DNA of 64,000 nt. It comes from a virus. Under the pieces are notes generated by a model. It was given only the letters and a program-made list of their open reading frames with translations. It ran no database searches and was not told where the DNA came from. Of this stretch, positions 26,228 through 34,064 are shown in pieces. How positions within the stretch are numbered: the first letter of the stretch is position 1; each line of letters opens with the position of its first letter. The stretch lies in the IMG/VR virus record IMGVR_UViG_3300033144_006696, positions 59,867-123,866 of that record; one strand, given 5' to 3'. Position numbers and translations under genes: made by a program.

Positions 26228-26263
26228 TTTATTATTTTTTCATTGATTTGAGTCGATTTTATA

Positions 26264-26292
26264 TTGACTTTTTCACTTGATTATCATAATAT
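26264..26292 (+). promoter_or_regulatory. Upstream promoter TTGACT-17-TAATAT, module A
   Basis: The -35 and the following 17-base spacer are almost identical to those at 56056-56084 in module B, although the regions downstream differ. Confidence 0.65.
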
Positions 26293-26315
26293 GATTTCTC
26301 AATAAAATAAATAAC

Positions 26316-26344
26316 TTGCTTCATAATAATATCTCTGTTACACT
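26316..26344 (+). promoter_or_regulatory. Promoter TTGCTT-17-TACACT, module A
   Basis: An extended -10 (TGTTACACT) follows. The predicted start is near 26351, so the RNA would begin just before the folded leader. Confidence 0.6.
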
Positions 26345-26358
26345 TCAGTCATTCAAAT

Positions 26359-26423
26359 TGTGGGAATAGATTCAGCCTTATAACCTGAATTGAAAATCGG
26401 CTTTGTTAACCGACCTTCCCACA
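26359..26423 (+). promoter_or_regulatory. Three-way-junction leader, copy A
   Basis: TGTGGGAA (26359-26366) pairs with TTCCCACA (26416-26423). Inside are ATTCAG/CTGAAT and TCGG/CCGA hairpins. Compared with copies B and C the outer stem and the AATAGAT linker are conserved, while both inner stems change on both sides and remain paired. Confidence 0.75.
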
Positions 26424-26458
26424 TCTTTTTAATGACACACCGTAACAAAGGTGAAAGT

Positions 26459-27073
26459 ATGAATCAGAAATTTAGTGATGAAATTTATGAAAAACTCCTC
26501 GAAGATCCTCCTTTAGCAAAATTATACCTTTCTGGCTATCCTGAACAAAAATCCAAAGTAAAGAAAATATTCCCAAAAGATTTTATTTGGTGGAAGAATA
26601 AAAAATTCAATAATATCAAAAAGAGATATAAACCTATTGAAGCCATAATTACTGAATTTAACAGTAAACCTAATAGATTATCTCACACTAAAGCTCTTAT
26701 AGAATGTGAAGGAATGGATTTAAAGCATTATGTCTTTATAAAAAATAAGAATAAGAGTAAAAGAGATAAAAGTAATCAATACAAACATCCAGCATTGTTA
26801 AAATTAAACTGTAAGGTGATGATTGCTGAAAAACTGGGCATTTCTATTTATTCAATAAAAGAATATATTGCAATGCTTGTCCGGTGCGGCATATTAAGAG
26901 TCACACATCTTGGAAATGGAAAAATATATCTTTCATCAGGTTATTGGCAATTTTATCCATGCGAAGACAAAACAACAAGATATAAAGTTCAACCATACAT
27001 GAATGAAAAAATCGGAAAAAACCTTCTTGATCCAGACAAAGCTTATCTTAGAAAACCAAAATTAAAATTTTAA
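26459..27073 (+). CDS. Winged-helix initiator-like protein A
   Basis: 204 residues from the ATG after AAAGGTGAAAGT. The N-terminal 25 residues ('IYEKLLEDPPLAKLYLSGY') are shared with protein B and the 113-residue relative. A basic middle follows, then a winged helix with recognition helix 'LGISIYSIKEYIAMLVRCG' and wing 'THLGNGKIYLSSGYW'. It stands opposite to the surrounding genes, with its own promoters, a folded leader, a terminator and a cognate-looking inverted-repeat array. A replication initiator (Rep) or autoregulatory DNA-binding protein is inferred; no named family is recognised. Confidence 0.7.
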   Translation: MNQKFSDEIYEKLLEDPPLAKLYLSGYPEQKSKVKKIFPKDFIWWKNKKFNNIKKRYKPIEAIITEFNSKPNRLSHTKALIECEGMDLKHYVFIKNKNKSKRDKSNQYKHPALLKLNCKVMIAEKLGISIYSIKEYIAMLVRCGILRVTHLGNGKIYLSSGYWQFYPCEDKTTRYKVQPYMNEKIGKNLLDPDKAYLRKPKLKF

Positions 27074-27075
27074 TT

Positions 27076-27116
27076 AAAGGGAATATTCAAACAAACTATC
27101 TTTGAATATTCCCTTT
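27076..27116 (+). terminator. Terminator of initiator-like gene A
   Basis: Perfect 16-bp arms AAAGGGAATATTCAAA / TTTGAATATTCCCTTT with a 9-base loop, followed by TTTTA, 3 bases after the stop codon. Confidence 0.85.
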
Positions 27117-27148
27117 TTTATAAAATTGAAATGTATTACGATGTAATT

Positions 27149-27175
27149 TCATGGGTGTGTCGGACACACCCATGA
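27149..27175. repeat. Perfect palindrome, module A binding-site candidate
   Basis: TCATGGGTGTGTC, one base, GACACACCCATGA. The half-site TCATGGGTGTG reappears twice in the next inverted repeat (27187-27248). It has no T-run and is not the gene terminator, so an iteron/operator role is likely. Confidence 0.75.
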
Positions 27176-27186
27176 TTATTCCCTAA

Positions 27187-27248
27187 AACACACCCATGAT
27201 TTTCTAAGAAGTGCGTCAATGCTGGATGTTGAAAATCATGGGTGTGTT
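27187..27248. repeat. 18-bp inverted repeat, module A
   Basis: AACACACCCATGATTTTC and GAAAATCATGGGTGTGTT are exact reverse complements, 26 bases apart. Together with the palindrome at 27149 they give four copies of the same half-site within 100 bp. Confidence 0.75.
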
Positions 27249-27472
27249 GAAGCATTTATACATTTCTTTCATCTCTTTAATGATTTCAATAAGTTACAAG
27301 GATTTTCAAAACTACTTTTTGAAGTCTCCCTATTAAAACCTACATACTTACTGTATATATATAGAATACTTCATATTTTATTTTAATTTGTTAATACTCC
27401 TTTGGAGCTAAGACGTTACACATCTTCTTTATTATCAAATTAAAAAAAAGATAAAGTATTACGCGTTGTTCC

Positions 27473-27700
27473 AACGCTGGGGAAAGAGGCTTCGCCTTGG
27501 TTGCAAGAGCTTAATCCTATTGCATATCATTACTCATTGCAAATTCATGAATATCATTGCACAACAAGATCAATTCTTGTTCATTGCAGAGCATTTCAGA
27601 AATATCCTATATATTGCTATTCAAGATTATCATTGCAATTCTAAGAACATCTTATTGCACATCAGGGGAGTATTCCGGTTTTGAACATATGCTTATATTA
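27473..27700 (+). other. Candidate origin region, module A
   Basis: No gene is seen here. It opens with hairpin GCGTTG-ttc-CAACGC (27473-27487), followed by TGGGGAAAGAGGCTTCGCC. Then seven ATTGC(A/T) repeats occur at 27519, 27536, 27556, 27583, 27613, 27632 and 27654, with CAAGATCAATTCTTG between them. It ends with GGAGTATTCCGGTTTTGA and ATATGCTTATATT. About 65 bp around CAAGATCAATTCTTG is nearly identical in module B. The stretch 27249-27472 before it is AT-rich without clear features. Confidence 0.55.
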
Positions 27701-27890
27701 ATACTAAACCACGTCCAATTTTATATTTGTGTTTTGGTCTACTGTATTCTAAATCAGATATTTTACGATCTATTTCTCTATTTTTCTTTGCATCTTCACA
27801 ATTACACTCAAAGTAATTTGTCATTTCATCCCAATGCTCTTTCTTTTCTTGACCACAAAAAAAGCATGTACTGCTAAAATCGTTTTCCAT
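27693..27890 (-). CDS. Small zinc-binding protein
   Basis: 65 residues: 'CFFCGQEKKEHWDE' and 'FECNCEDAKK' provide four cysteines. Such short Cys4 proteins are common in phages. The 3' end overlaps the conserved terminal motif of module A by a few bases. Function unknown. Confidence 0.6.
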   Translation of the reverse strand: MENDFSSTCFFCGQEKKEHWDEMTNYFECNCEDAKKNREIDRKISDLEYSRPKHKYKIGRGLVLI

Positions 27891-27915
27891 ATTTCCTCCA
27901 ATAAGAATTAATATA

Positions 27916-28110
27916 TTATAAAGTTGAACTTGTTGTAATGAAATGGTCTTTCAGAATAAATTTTGGACATAACCACCCATTTATTGAAGCCCGTAATTCT
28001 CCAGAAAAATTCATATATTCTTTATAGTCAATACTTGTCTGTGATTTACATCGTTGACATTGTGTTGCCAATGGACAATATGTTGCTATACAATACACAT
28101 CTATAATCAT
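27916..28110 (-). CDS. Cysteine-rich small protein
   Basis: 64 residues with five cysteines ('CIATYCPLATQCQRCKSQ', 'WLCPKF'), likely zinc-binding. It lies in a run of small leftward genes. No family recognised. Confidence 0.55.
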   Translation of the reverse strand: MIIDVYCIATYCPLATQCQRCKSQTSIDYKEYMNFSGELRASINGWLCPKFILKDHFITTSSTL

Positions 28111-28137
28111 TTTATTCCCATCAAATTTAATGCACTG

Positions 28138-28371
28138 TTAATTCTTATCTGTTTTTGGACATATAGTAAGTGAAGGAAGTGTGCGTCTTGGTGTTTTTCC
28201 CAAATAAAATTTACAATCATTACACTTATTTATAAATCCAAATTCTCCTAAAAGTTTATATAATTGACTTATAGGATCAACAGGTTCTTCTTTTAATCTA
28301 TCTCTTAATTCCTCTGGAGATAATGTAAGTAGTTCTTCAAAAACTTTCTGCATTGCCTGATTGACATCCAT
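28138..28371 (-). CDS. Small helical protein with Cys motif
   Basis: 77 residues. A helical N-terminus ('LTLSPEELRDRLKE') is followed by 'CNDCKFYLGKT' and a last Cys, possibly a zinc site. Related to no family I can name; coupled by position to the methyltransferase gene. Confidence 0.55.
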   Translation of the reverse strand: MDVNQAMQKVFEELLTLSPEELRDRLKEEPVDPISQLYKLLGEFGFINKCNDCKFYLGKTPRRTLPSLTICPKTDKN

Positions 28372-28402
28372 ATTTCTCCTTTAAAATAGATTATCTGTTT
28401 TT

Positions 28403-29173
28403 TCATATAAGCACTCTTTGTTTTGGTTTTTTCTCATTTTTTATTGCTTCAATAATTCTATTCTTTGCAATTTTGAAATATTTAGATTCTTTTTCAATAC
28501 CTATGCCGTTTCTGTTTAAGTTTTTAGCTGCTACTATAGTTGTTCCACTGCCCATTGTAAAATCCAAAACTGTTTCGTTTTCATTTGTATATGTTTTAAT
28601 TAAGTATTCCATTAGTGTTACTGGCTTTTGGGTTGGGTGTACTGTCCTCCCTAATTCTCTGGGGTAGTTTAAATATGTTATGGGATATTTATATTTATAA
28701 GTTTTTTCTGTCCACTTTTTATCAGGATTATTTTTAACAGGAATAGCTTCGCTTGTTTTTACACTGCCTGCATTAATAGGTTTATCTCTCAGTGTCATTT
28801 GTGGGTAATAATTTGGTAATGTTTTTTCTATACTAAAAACACTGATTGTTTCAATAGTTTTTAATGGCATCCTTTTAACTTGAACAAAATTACTGTCAAA
28901 TTTTTTATTCCAATACCAATCATACTTATAATTCTTAATATTACTCATCCGCAAAGCGGAACTGAAAGGTTCACTTCCAAACAATACAATTGCACCATTA
29001 GATTTAATTAGTTTATTAAGTCTTAACCACATCTTATCAAATGGTATAATTGAATCCCATTTGCAGGCAACAATTCCAAATGGTGGATCTGTGATAATAG
29101 CGTCTACTTTAATATTATCACAGATCAATTTATCCATTACATCTAAACAATCACCACGATAAAGTTTTATCAT
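28403..29173 (-). CDS. DNA N6-adenine/N4-cytosine methyltransferase
   Basis: 256 residues. Motif IV 'ITDPPFG' (residues 27-33) lies near the N-terminus, a target-recognition segment follows, and motif I 'VLDFTMGSGTT' is C-terminal after 'VHPTQKPVTLMEYLI'. This order is the beta class of N6A/N4C methyltransferases (DNA_methylase N4/N6 family). It has no restriction enzyme partner nearby, so it probably protects phage DNA or regulates transcription. An AP2-type homing gene lies directly upstream. Confidence 0.9.
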   Translation of the reverse strand: MIKLYRGDCLDVMDKLICDNIKVDAIITDPPFGIVACKWDSIIPFDKMWLRLNKLIKSNGAIVLFGSEPFSSALRMSNIKNYKYDWYWNKKFDSNFVQVKRMPLKTIETISVFSIEKTLPNYYPQMTLRDKPINAGSVKTSEAIPVKNNPDKKWTEKTYKYKYPITYLNYPRELGRTVHPTQKPVTLMEYLIKTYTNENETVLDFTMGSGTTIVAAKNLNRNGIGIEKESKYFKIAKNRIIEAIKNEKKPKQRVLI

Positions 29174-29184
29174 AATTATCTACT

Positions 29185-29940
29185 TTAATCTATAATTTCA
29201 ACTTCATATTTCATCAAAGAATCATAAACTCTGACATTCAAAACTTTTCTATATTTGTTTGCCATTATTTTAATCTGTTTTTCTTTTTCAATTTTATAAG
29301 CATTGAAAGCTTTTTTCGGAGTAGAAAATAATCCAAGGTGTTTTTGTTTTCCATTAATAGCCACTTTTGCTATATATTTATTTGATGGTTTATGAAAGTA
29401 TGCCCCAATAGGATATTTACCTCTTGAATTATCCCCCTTAATTAATAAACAATTAATTGAGTGTGGTACAAAAGAACAATTTTTTGAATTATAATGTTTA
29501 TTTCCTCTTTTTATTATATCTTTATTCAAATCTACTTTTTCATCAAGGAGTTCATAATGATTTTTATTATACCATTCTGCAAAGTTTTGAAAATTCAGCC
29601 ATTCATCACATATCGTTGCATTTTGATAAGTTAAATTTTTATTTATTATATAAGGATCATAACATCTTTGAATCATATTATACCATGTTTCATATTCAAT
29701 AGTCATTTTACAATTTATTTTTGCTTTATATTTACCAATTCCAAGATAACCAGTCTCATAAACAATGGGAAATAATGGATCTTTTACTTCACCATTTTTA
29801 AAATTATTGTATTGAGTTTTTATAATACTTCCAGTTTTAAATTGAACTTTGATATCCATACAACCGTTATATTTAATGATTTCCATTAAACCACAACTAC
29901 CTTCCCTAATTTCACCTATACGATCAATAAATGTTACCAT
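29185..29940 (-). CDS. AP2-domain HNH-like homing-type protein, intact copy
   Basis: About 251 residues from 'MVTFIDRIGEI'; the longer frame upstream crosses a hairpin. The N-terminal domain ('CGLMEIIKYN', 'DIKVQFKTG') occurs in phage AP2-type proteins. The middle 'WYNMIQRCYDPY', 'WLNFQNFAEWY' and 'CSFVPHSIN' form an HNH-like part, and the C-terminal 'PIGAYFHKPSNKY' region is AP2-like. Five decayed relatives are spread across the window. These are free-standing selfish endonuclease-type genes in phages; activity is not proven. Confidence 0.8.
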   Translation of the reverse strand: MVTFIDRIGEIREGSCGLMEIIKYNGCMDIKVQFKTGSIIKTQYNNFKNGEVKDPLFPIVYETGYLGIGKYKAKINCKMTIEYETWYNMIQRCYDPYIINKNLTYQNATICDEWLNFQNFAEWYNKNHYELLDEKVDLNKDIIKRGNKHYNSKNCSFVPHSINCLLIKGDNSRGKYPIGAYFHKPSNKYIAKVAINGKQKHLGLFSTPKKAFNAYKIEKEKQIKIMANKYRKVLNVRVYDSLMKYEVEIID

Positions 29941-29960
29941 TTTAATTCCCCAAAATAAAA

Positions 29961-30025
29961 ATGGCAGTAAAGTAAATGGGGTGATATATATCAATAAATT
30001 GATATCCCATAAACAGAACTGCCAT
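29961..30025 (-). terminator. Hairpin ATGGCAGT family upstream of AP2 gene
   Basis: Arms ATGGCAGT/ACTGCCAT with an inner ATGGG...CCCAT and GATAT repeats. On the - strand it is followed by TTTTTATTTTGGGG and then the AP2 start. Related hairpins occur at 12223-12288 and 57843-57929. Probably a terminator of the upstream transcript or a mobile-gene boundary. Confidence 0.55.
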
Positions 30026-30066
30026 ATTATCTACGAATTGTAAACTTGATATCACACAAGTTAATG

Positions 30067-30294
30067 TTAAAATTCAGCGGCGCTGCCACTCATATAAAGT
30101 TCATGATGAAACTCTCTGGCGTCCGTTGCAATTTCTTTATTAGGAGGCTGCTCAATTGCAACGAGTAGGCCCCTAACAAAAGGCTCCCATTCAGCCGGAA
30201 TTTCATACCCGAATAAGGGGCTATACTCTGGTGGCTTCAACTGGGGCCGTACTTCAAAATACTTTTTGATTAATTCGTGGTCGATATGTTCCAT
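30067..30294 (-). CDS. Hypothetical small protein with higher GC
   Basis: 75 residues ('KYFEVRPQLKPPEYSPLFGY', 'EIPAEWEPFVRG'). The gene is about half GC in its central part, well above its neighbours, suggesting recent acquisition. No family recognised. Confidence 0.6.
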   Translation of the reverse strand: MEHIDHELIKKYFEVRPQLKPPEYSPLFGYEIPAEWEPFVRGLLVAIEQPPNKEIATDAREFHHELYMSGSAAEF

Positions 30295-30349
30295 CTAAAA
30301 TGTCCTCTTAATAGTATTATTGCATAGATTTGTAAGATTCACAAGAGAA

Positions 30350-31666
30350 TTAACGATTTAACATATCTTTCAATGTATCAGCATGATCTTTATCGAACCG
30401 AAATTCAAGTGAATCAATCTTACCCTGTGATTTCTTTCTTCTTGGCAAGTAAAGTGAATAGCATTTTGAAGATTTATCCTTGATTAGTCCCTCATAATCA
30501 ACTGAAATAATTTTACCAATATGCTCATCCCAATCCATTGCTCTCATTTCGTCTGAAAATCCAGAAATACTTACTTTCACTTTACCATCTTCTGATTCAA
30601 CCAATACAGCACCCATCATTTCAGAAAATCTTGTATCTTCTTTACCATATTTCCACCCCACAACCCTCATTTCTGCTGTGTCTATATTTTTTAATTTAAC
30701 CATATCAGGAGAATTGTGGAACTTCCATTTACCATTATAATTCTTTATGATGGCACCTTCACGATTAGTTGCTCTCATTCTATCATAAAACTCCCGAGCT
30801 TCTTCATAATTTTGTACAATTTCAGTTTCAATAGCAGTAAACAAATCATTATTAATATGGTGCACAATATTTTTTATTTTTCCCCATCTTTCAATATAGG
30901 AAACATTGAACACTTCTTCAAAGAAGGCTTTTTCACTTATACAATCCCATACTTTACAAATTATATTTTTTGCATCTTTAAGATCAGCAGTACCTTGTAA
31001 ACAAGAATTTAAGATTCCATTCCCTGTTTTTCTATCAAGAATTTTACCATTTTTTTTAACAAGCAATTCACCATGAATCATTAAATGTTGTGGAAAATCT
31101 TTAAATAGTTCAGTAATATGTTCTATTTGGTGAATTGCTTTCCAATTTCTTGTTCTTGCCTCGCATTTGCTTGTTGAAAAATTTACAAAACATCCATCAG
31201 CTTTTTCTTGGACAAGTGCAGGATATTTTATATTATTGATCTTTTTTGAAGTGCTACAACGCATATACGGAGCCGAGAAAACAGTATTTGGTTTTGCTTT
31301 ATTTATGGACTTCACCCCAAAGCCACATTTACAATCTTTCACAACAATCATTTTTACAATATCGTAAGTTTTTTGATCAATACTTGCCAATTGCACAAGC
31401 ATTGCTTTATCTAAATTAGTAGTTCCTTTTTGTGTTGCCAGAAGTTCCAGTAAATCAAACAATTCCTTATTCCCTTTGGTGTGAAATCCTCTCTTCATTG
31501 GAGGCATTTTCTTAATACCATATTGGTAATTTGAATCATAAATAAATTTAATAACTCTTAGAAAAGTTTCATCCTCAAGAAATTCTTTAAGTTTATCAAT
31601 CTTGTCATTGGTCCCTGGTGTATTTTTAATTTCCATTAAGAAATCGTAATGCTCTTTTAAACTCAT
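30350..31666 (-). CDS. ATP-dependent DNA ligase (T4 gp30-like)
   Basis: 438 residues. The adenylated lysine is K155 in 'QEKADGCFVNF', with motif III 'HGELLVKKNG', motif IV 'REGAIIKN' and motif V 'MVKLKN'. The C-terminal OB-like region ends with 'SLEFRFDKDHADTL'. It seals nicks between Okazaki fragments and in recombination intermediates. It follows the dCMP deaminase gene by 8 bases, in a replication/nucleotide operon. Confidence 0.95.
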   Translation of the reverse strand: MSLKEHYDFLMEIKNTPGTNDKIDKLKEFLEDETFLRVIKFIYDSNYQYGIKKMPPMKRGFHTKGNKELFDLLELLATQKGTTNLDKAMLVQLASIDQKTYDIVKMIVVKDCKCGFGVKSINKAKPNTVFSAPYMRCSTSKKINNIKYPALVQEKADGCFVNFSTSKCEARTRNWKAIHQIEHITELFKDFPQHLMIHGELLVKKNGKILDRKTGNGILNSCLQGTADLKDAKNIICKVWDCISEKAFFEEVFNVSYIERWGKIKNIVHHINNDLFTAIETEIVQNYEEAREFYDRMRATNREGAIIKNYNGKWKFHNSPDMVKLKNIDTAEMRVVGWKYGKEDTRFSEMMGAVLVESEDGKVKVSISGFSDEMRAMDWDEHIGKIISVDYEGLIKDKSSKCYSLYLPRRKKSQGKIDSLEFRFDKDHADTLKDMLNR

Positions 31667-31674
31667 AATTCTCC

Positions 31675-32145
31675 TTATTTCCAGTTAAATTTCCATTCAG
31701 TGAAGTTTTTGCAAGAAACAATATTACCAATCTCTGAAAATAATGCTATTGTATCCAGATCTGGGTATAATCCTGAATAAACAATTCTTTTTGGTTTTAT
31801 TCCCAAAAGCATCTTTGCACAGATAATACAGGGAGAATGTGTAATATAAATATCACAACCTTTTATATTGACACCTGTGATTGCTGCTTGAATAATGAGG
31901 TTTTGTTCTGCATGATCAGCAAAACATTTCTCATGCTGCTTTCCTGATGGAATATTCTGTTCATCTCTTAGACAACCACCCCTATCTTCACAATGCATTA
32001 TATTGGGTGGCGCACCATTGAAACCAGTGGCAAGACATCGTTTATCTCTCACAGCAACAGCCCCTACATTACGACGTAGACAGGTAGATCTGGTAGCAAC
32101 TAATTGTGTTTGTTTTATCCAATACTCATCCCAAGACTCTCTCAT
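31675..32145 (-). CDS. dCMP deaminase
   Basis: 156 residues. Zinc ligands and catalytic residues are visible as 'HAEQN' (H78, E80) and 'PCIIC' (C106, C109). Residues around 'GFNGAPPNIMHCEDRGGC' match phage dCMP deaminases with a structural second zinc site. The product dUMP feeds ThyX. Its start overlaps the antirepressor stop by 4 bases. A degraded partial copy lies at 32965-33129. Confidence 0.95.
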   Translation of the reverse strand: MRESWDEYWIKQTQLVATRSTCLRRNVGAVAVRDKRCLATGFNGAPPNIMHCEDRGGCLRDEQNIPSGKQHEKCFADHAEQNLIIQAAITGVNIKGCDIYITHSPCIICAKMLLGIKPKRIVYSGLYPDLDTIALFSEIGNIVSCKNFTEWKFNWK

Positions 32146-32937
32146 TTGAATTCCGCCTTTAGTTTATTGCAAAACCATACTTGACCTAAAGGAGTTATCA
32201 TGATTCTTTTTGAAAGACGAATACCAAAAGAAGTATGATATGTCGTTTCTACAACAATAAGGAATTGTCTTTCTATTATGTGCTGATAGGGTAAATTGTT
32301 ATCCATGATATATTTTTGAGTACGCATCCATTTATAAAGACGATTCCTACCAATAGGGATAAATTGGTCTTTAACCAATTTTGCAAATGTCTCGAAATCA
32401 ATTGCATCATTACTCTTTGTAACTTGTTCTGCAAATTCAACTAATGGACGATCTTCTTTTATCTTTTCTTCTAATATTTCATTTTTTTCAATTTCATCAG
32501 CAAGTTGTCTGAGATGTTCAGAATAAGTTTTTTTAGTAAATGAATATGATCCAGTTTTTCTGATTGTAGGCAAAACTTCATCAGTTACCCAATCTTGAAA
32601 ATCTACAGCACTTGGAAGATGTGAACGCATAATCAATCTATATAAATCTTTTTCATTAATAATCTGTATTCCCCTTGGAGGAACTTCAAATGGAAATTTC
32701 AGAGACTCCGCAATGTCTTGTTTGAGTATTTTCAAATACTTACAATGCATTCTGATAGCTTTTCCAGTGTCTTTGTATCCAAGTTTATCTGCTACTTCTC
32801 TTCCAATAAACCAAACATCATTGTCATCAGAAATGACTGTTAAACTACCAAATAGATCATGCATAAATTCTTTAACTTCTGCGGATTTTGTAAATTTTGC
32901 TGGTGATGTAATTCTCTGTAATTTTTTTATTTTTCAT
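32142..32937 (-). pseudogene. Antirepressor (BRO-N plus KilAC), N-terminal frameshift
   Basis: The long frame from 32864 encodes 240 residues: BRO-N ('VWFIGREVADKLGYKDTG', 'LPTIRKTGSY') and a KilAC-type domain almost identical to that at 25398-26168. The ATG at 32937 reads 'MKN', but an A7 run shifts the frame. With six A it reads 'MKNKKLQRITSPAKF', matching the paralogue's 'MKKLQRI' start. The protein may still be made from the internal ATG at 32864. Confidence 0.7.
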
Positions 32938-32964
32938 TCTCCTTTAAATACTTCTTAATAGTTT

Positions 32965-33129
32965 TCAACTAAATTTCCATTTCATAAAGTTTTTGTTTGT
33001 CATAATTAATTTACTAACTTCAGATAATAAATCAATTGAATCAGCATCTATGCTACGATGTAAACATGTAGATCTGGCAGTAACCAATCGTGTTTGTTTT
33101 AACCAATATTCATCCCAAGATTCTCTCAT
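32965..33129 (-). CDS. Internally deleted dCMP deaminase copy
   Basis: 54 residues in one open frame. The first 25 ('MRESWDEYWLKQTRLVTARS') match the N-terminus of the intact deaminase, and the last 25 ('SIDLLSEVSKLI', 'FMKWKFS') match its C-terminus. About 100 central residues containing all zinc ligands and the catalytic Glu are gone. It cannot deaminate; it may be decay in frame or a short regulatory remnant. The antirepressor gene lies between it and the intact copy. Confidence 0.7.
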   Translation of the reverse strand: MRESWDEYWLKQTRLVTARSTCLHRSIDADSIDLLSEVSKLIMTNKNFMKWKFS

Positions 33130-33140
33130 TTTTCTCCATG

Positions 33141-33335
33141 TTATTCAGGAACATTGTACATTATGCATTCTTTTACATCTGCAAGAGGGACCATCTTCAT
33201 AATTCCTTTTCCAATCCAAAATACAACTCTATCATTCTGACCAAAAGACGCATATGGGATTTTCTTTTTTTCATAAACTGTACCATTTTTCATTTTAATT
33301 GTAATTGTTATTTCTTCATTCATCGTTTTTTCCAT
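33141..33335 (-). CDS. Hypothetical small protein
   Basis: 64 residues (or 60 from the second ATG). Beta-rich: 'ITITIKMKNGTVYEKKKIPY' then 'VVFWIGKGIMKMVPLADVK'. It resembles small Sm-like or SH3-type folds, but no family is recognised. Confidence 0.55.
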   Translation of the reverse strand: MEKTMNEEITITIKMKNGTVYEKKKIPYASFGQNDRVVFWIGKGIMKMVPLADVKECIMYNVPE

Positions 33336-33592
33336 TCTCCTTTTTTAAATAATTCCATTCGTCTGTAAAATTCAACTTGATATTCTTTTTCATCACCAAA
33401 ACAAGGAGCACATAGTACAGACATACATGATCTGTTATTTGATCTCGTTGATCAGTGTCATCATATCCTCCTTCAACTATTTCAAGGAGTAGATCAGAAG
33501 GAAGACCACTTTCTTTTACCTGTTCTGGTGTAAACTCAAACCCCCAAACATTTTGTTACTTCTTTCCATTTTTCATCAGAGATTATTTTCAT
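33320..33592 (-). pseudogene. Frameshifted zinc-knuckle gene
   Basis: From the ATG at 33592 the frame reads 'MKIISDEKWKEVTKCLG' and stops after a G5 run. The next frame continues 'FEFTPEQVKESGLPSDLLL', and a third carries 'CMSVLCAPCFGDEKEYQV' to a stop at 33320. Two single-base corrections give about 88 residues with a zinc knuckle. It overlaps the next gene's start. Confidence 0.5.
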
Positions 33593-33623
33593 CAATTTTG
33601 TATTCACATCTTTAAGAAACAAT

Positions 33624-33789
33624 TTATACCTCCTTCAGTTTATGTACTTGTTTTTCAAGACATTCAATTTTTTCTGGAATTCTAAATACATCAATTTTTG
33701 ATTTGTATTTTAAATGGGCTATTTCATTATAAGTCAGAAACATTCCAGCATGAGGGCGTCTATGAATTGAAATCTTGTAGTTTTTTCAT
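33624..33789 (-). pseudogene. Frameshifted small gene (A6 run)
   Basis: The ATG overlaps the stop of the RHH gene. After an A6 tract the frame is lost; with five A it reads 'MKNYKISIHRRPHAGMFLTY' and continues to 'LEKQVHKLKEV'. The restored 54-residue protein ends in a coiled-coil. Function unknown. Confidence 0.5.
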
Positions 33790-33926
33790 TTTTCATTTTT
33801 TTTTAAATATTTTTTAATAGTTTTTAATAAAACTTCTGTCATGGTCGTTCCATTTTTTAATGCTGCAATTCTAAATCGCAATCTAAGATCAGATGGAATT
33901 TTTATTGTAATTGTAGGTGATTTCAT
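33786..33926 (-). CDS. Ribbon-helix-helix (Arc/CopG-like) repressor
   Basis: 46 residues: beta strand 'TITIKIPSDLRLRFRIAA', helix-turn 'LKNGTTMTEVLLKTIKKYL'. This is the RHH fold of Arc/CopG DNA-binding proteins. A perfect 12-bp inverted repeat overlaps its promoter -10, which suggests autoregulation. Four more RHH genes with the same layout occur in the window. Confidence 0.75.
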   Translation of the reverse strand: MKSPTITIKIPSDLRLRFRIAALKNGTTMTEVLLKTIKKYLKKNEK

Positions 33927-33946
33927 TGTAATTTCCTTTTATTACG

Positions 33947-33996
33947 CTAACACTGCTATAATATCTATTAATAGCAGTGTTAGTATGCAATGTCAA
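33947..33996 (-). promoter_or_regulatory. RHH gene promoter with operator
   Basis: On the - strand TTGACA (33991-33996), 17 bases, TATTAA (33968-33973). The arms CTAACACTGCTA (33947-33958) and TAGCAGTGTTAG (33972-33983) flank and overlap the -10. About 20 bases further is the RHH start. Confidence 0.7.
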
Positions 33997-34064
33997 GCGA
34001 ATTTTTATAAAAAAAGCTAATATAATATAAAAGTGTATTAGTTTTAAAAAGTACATAAGTCATT

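Noticed and set aside
27510-27660. ATTGCA repeats as CRISPR or iteron array
   Set aside because: Spacing is irregular (17-30 bases) and units are only six bases, so not CRISPR; kept only as part of the origin candidate.
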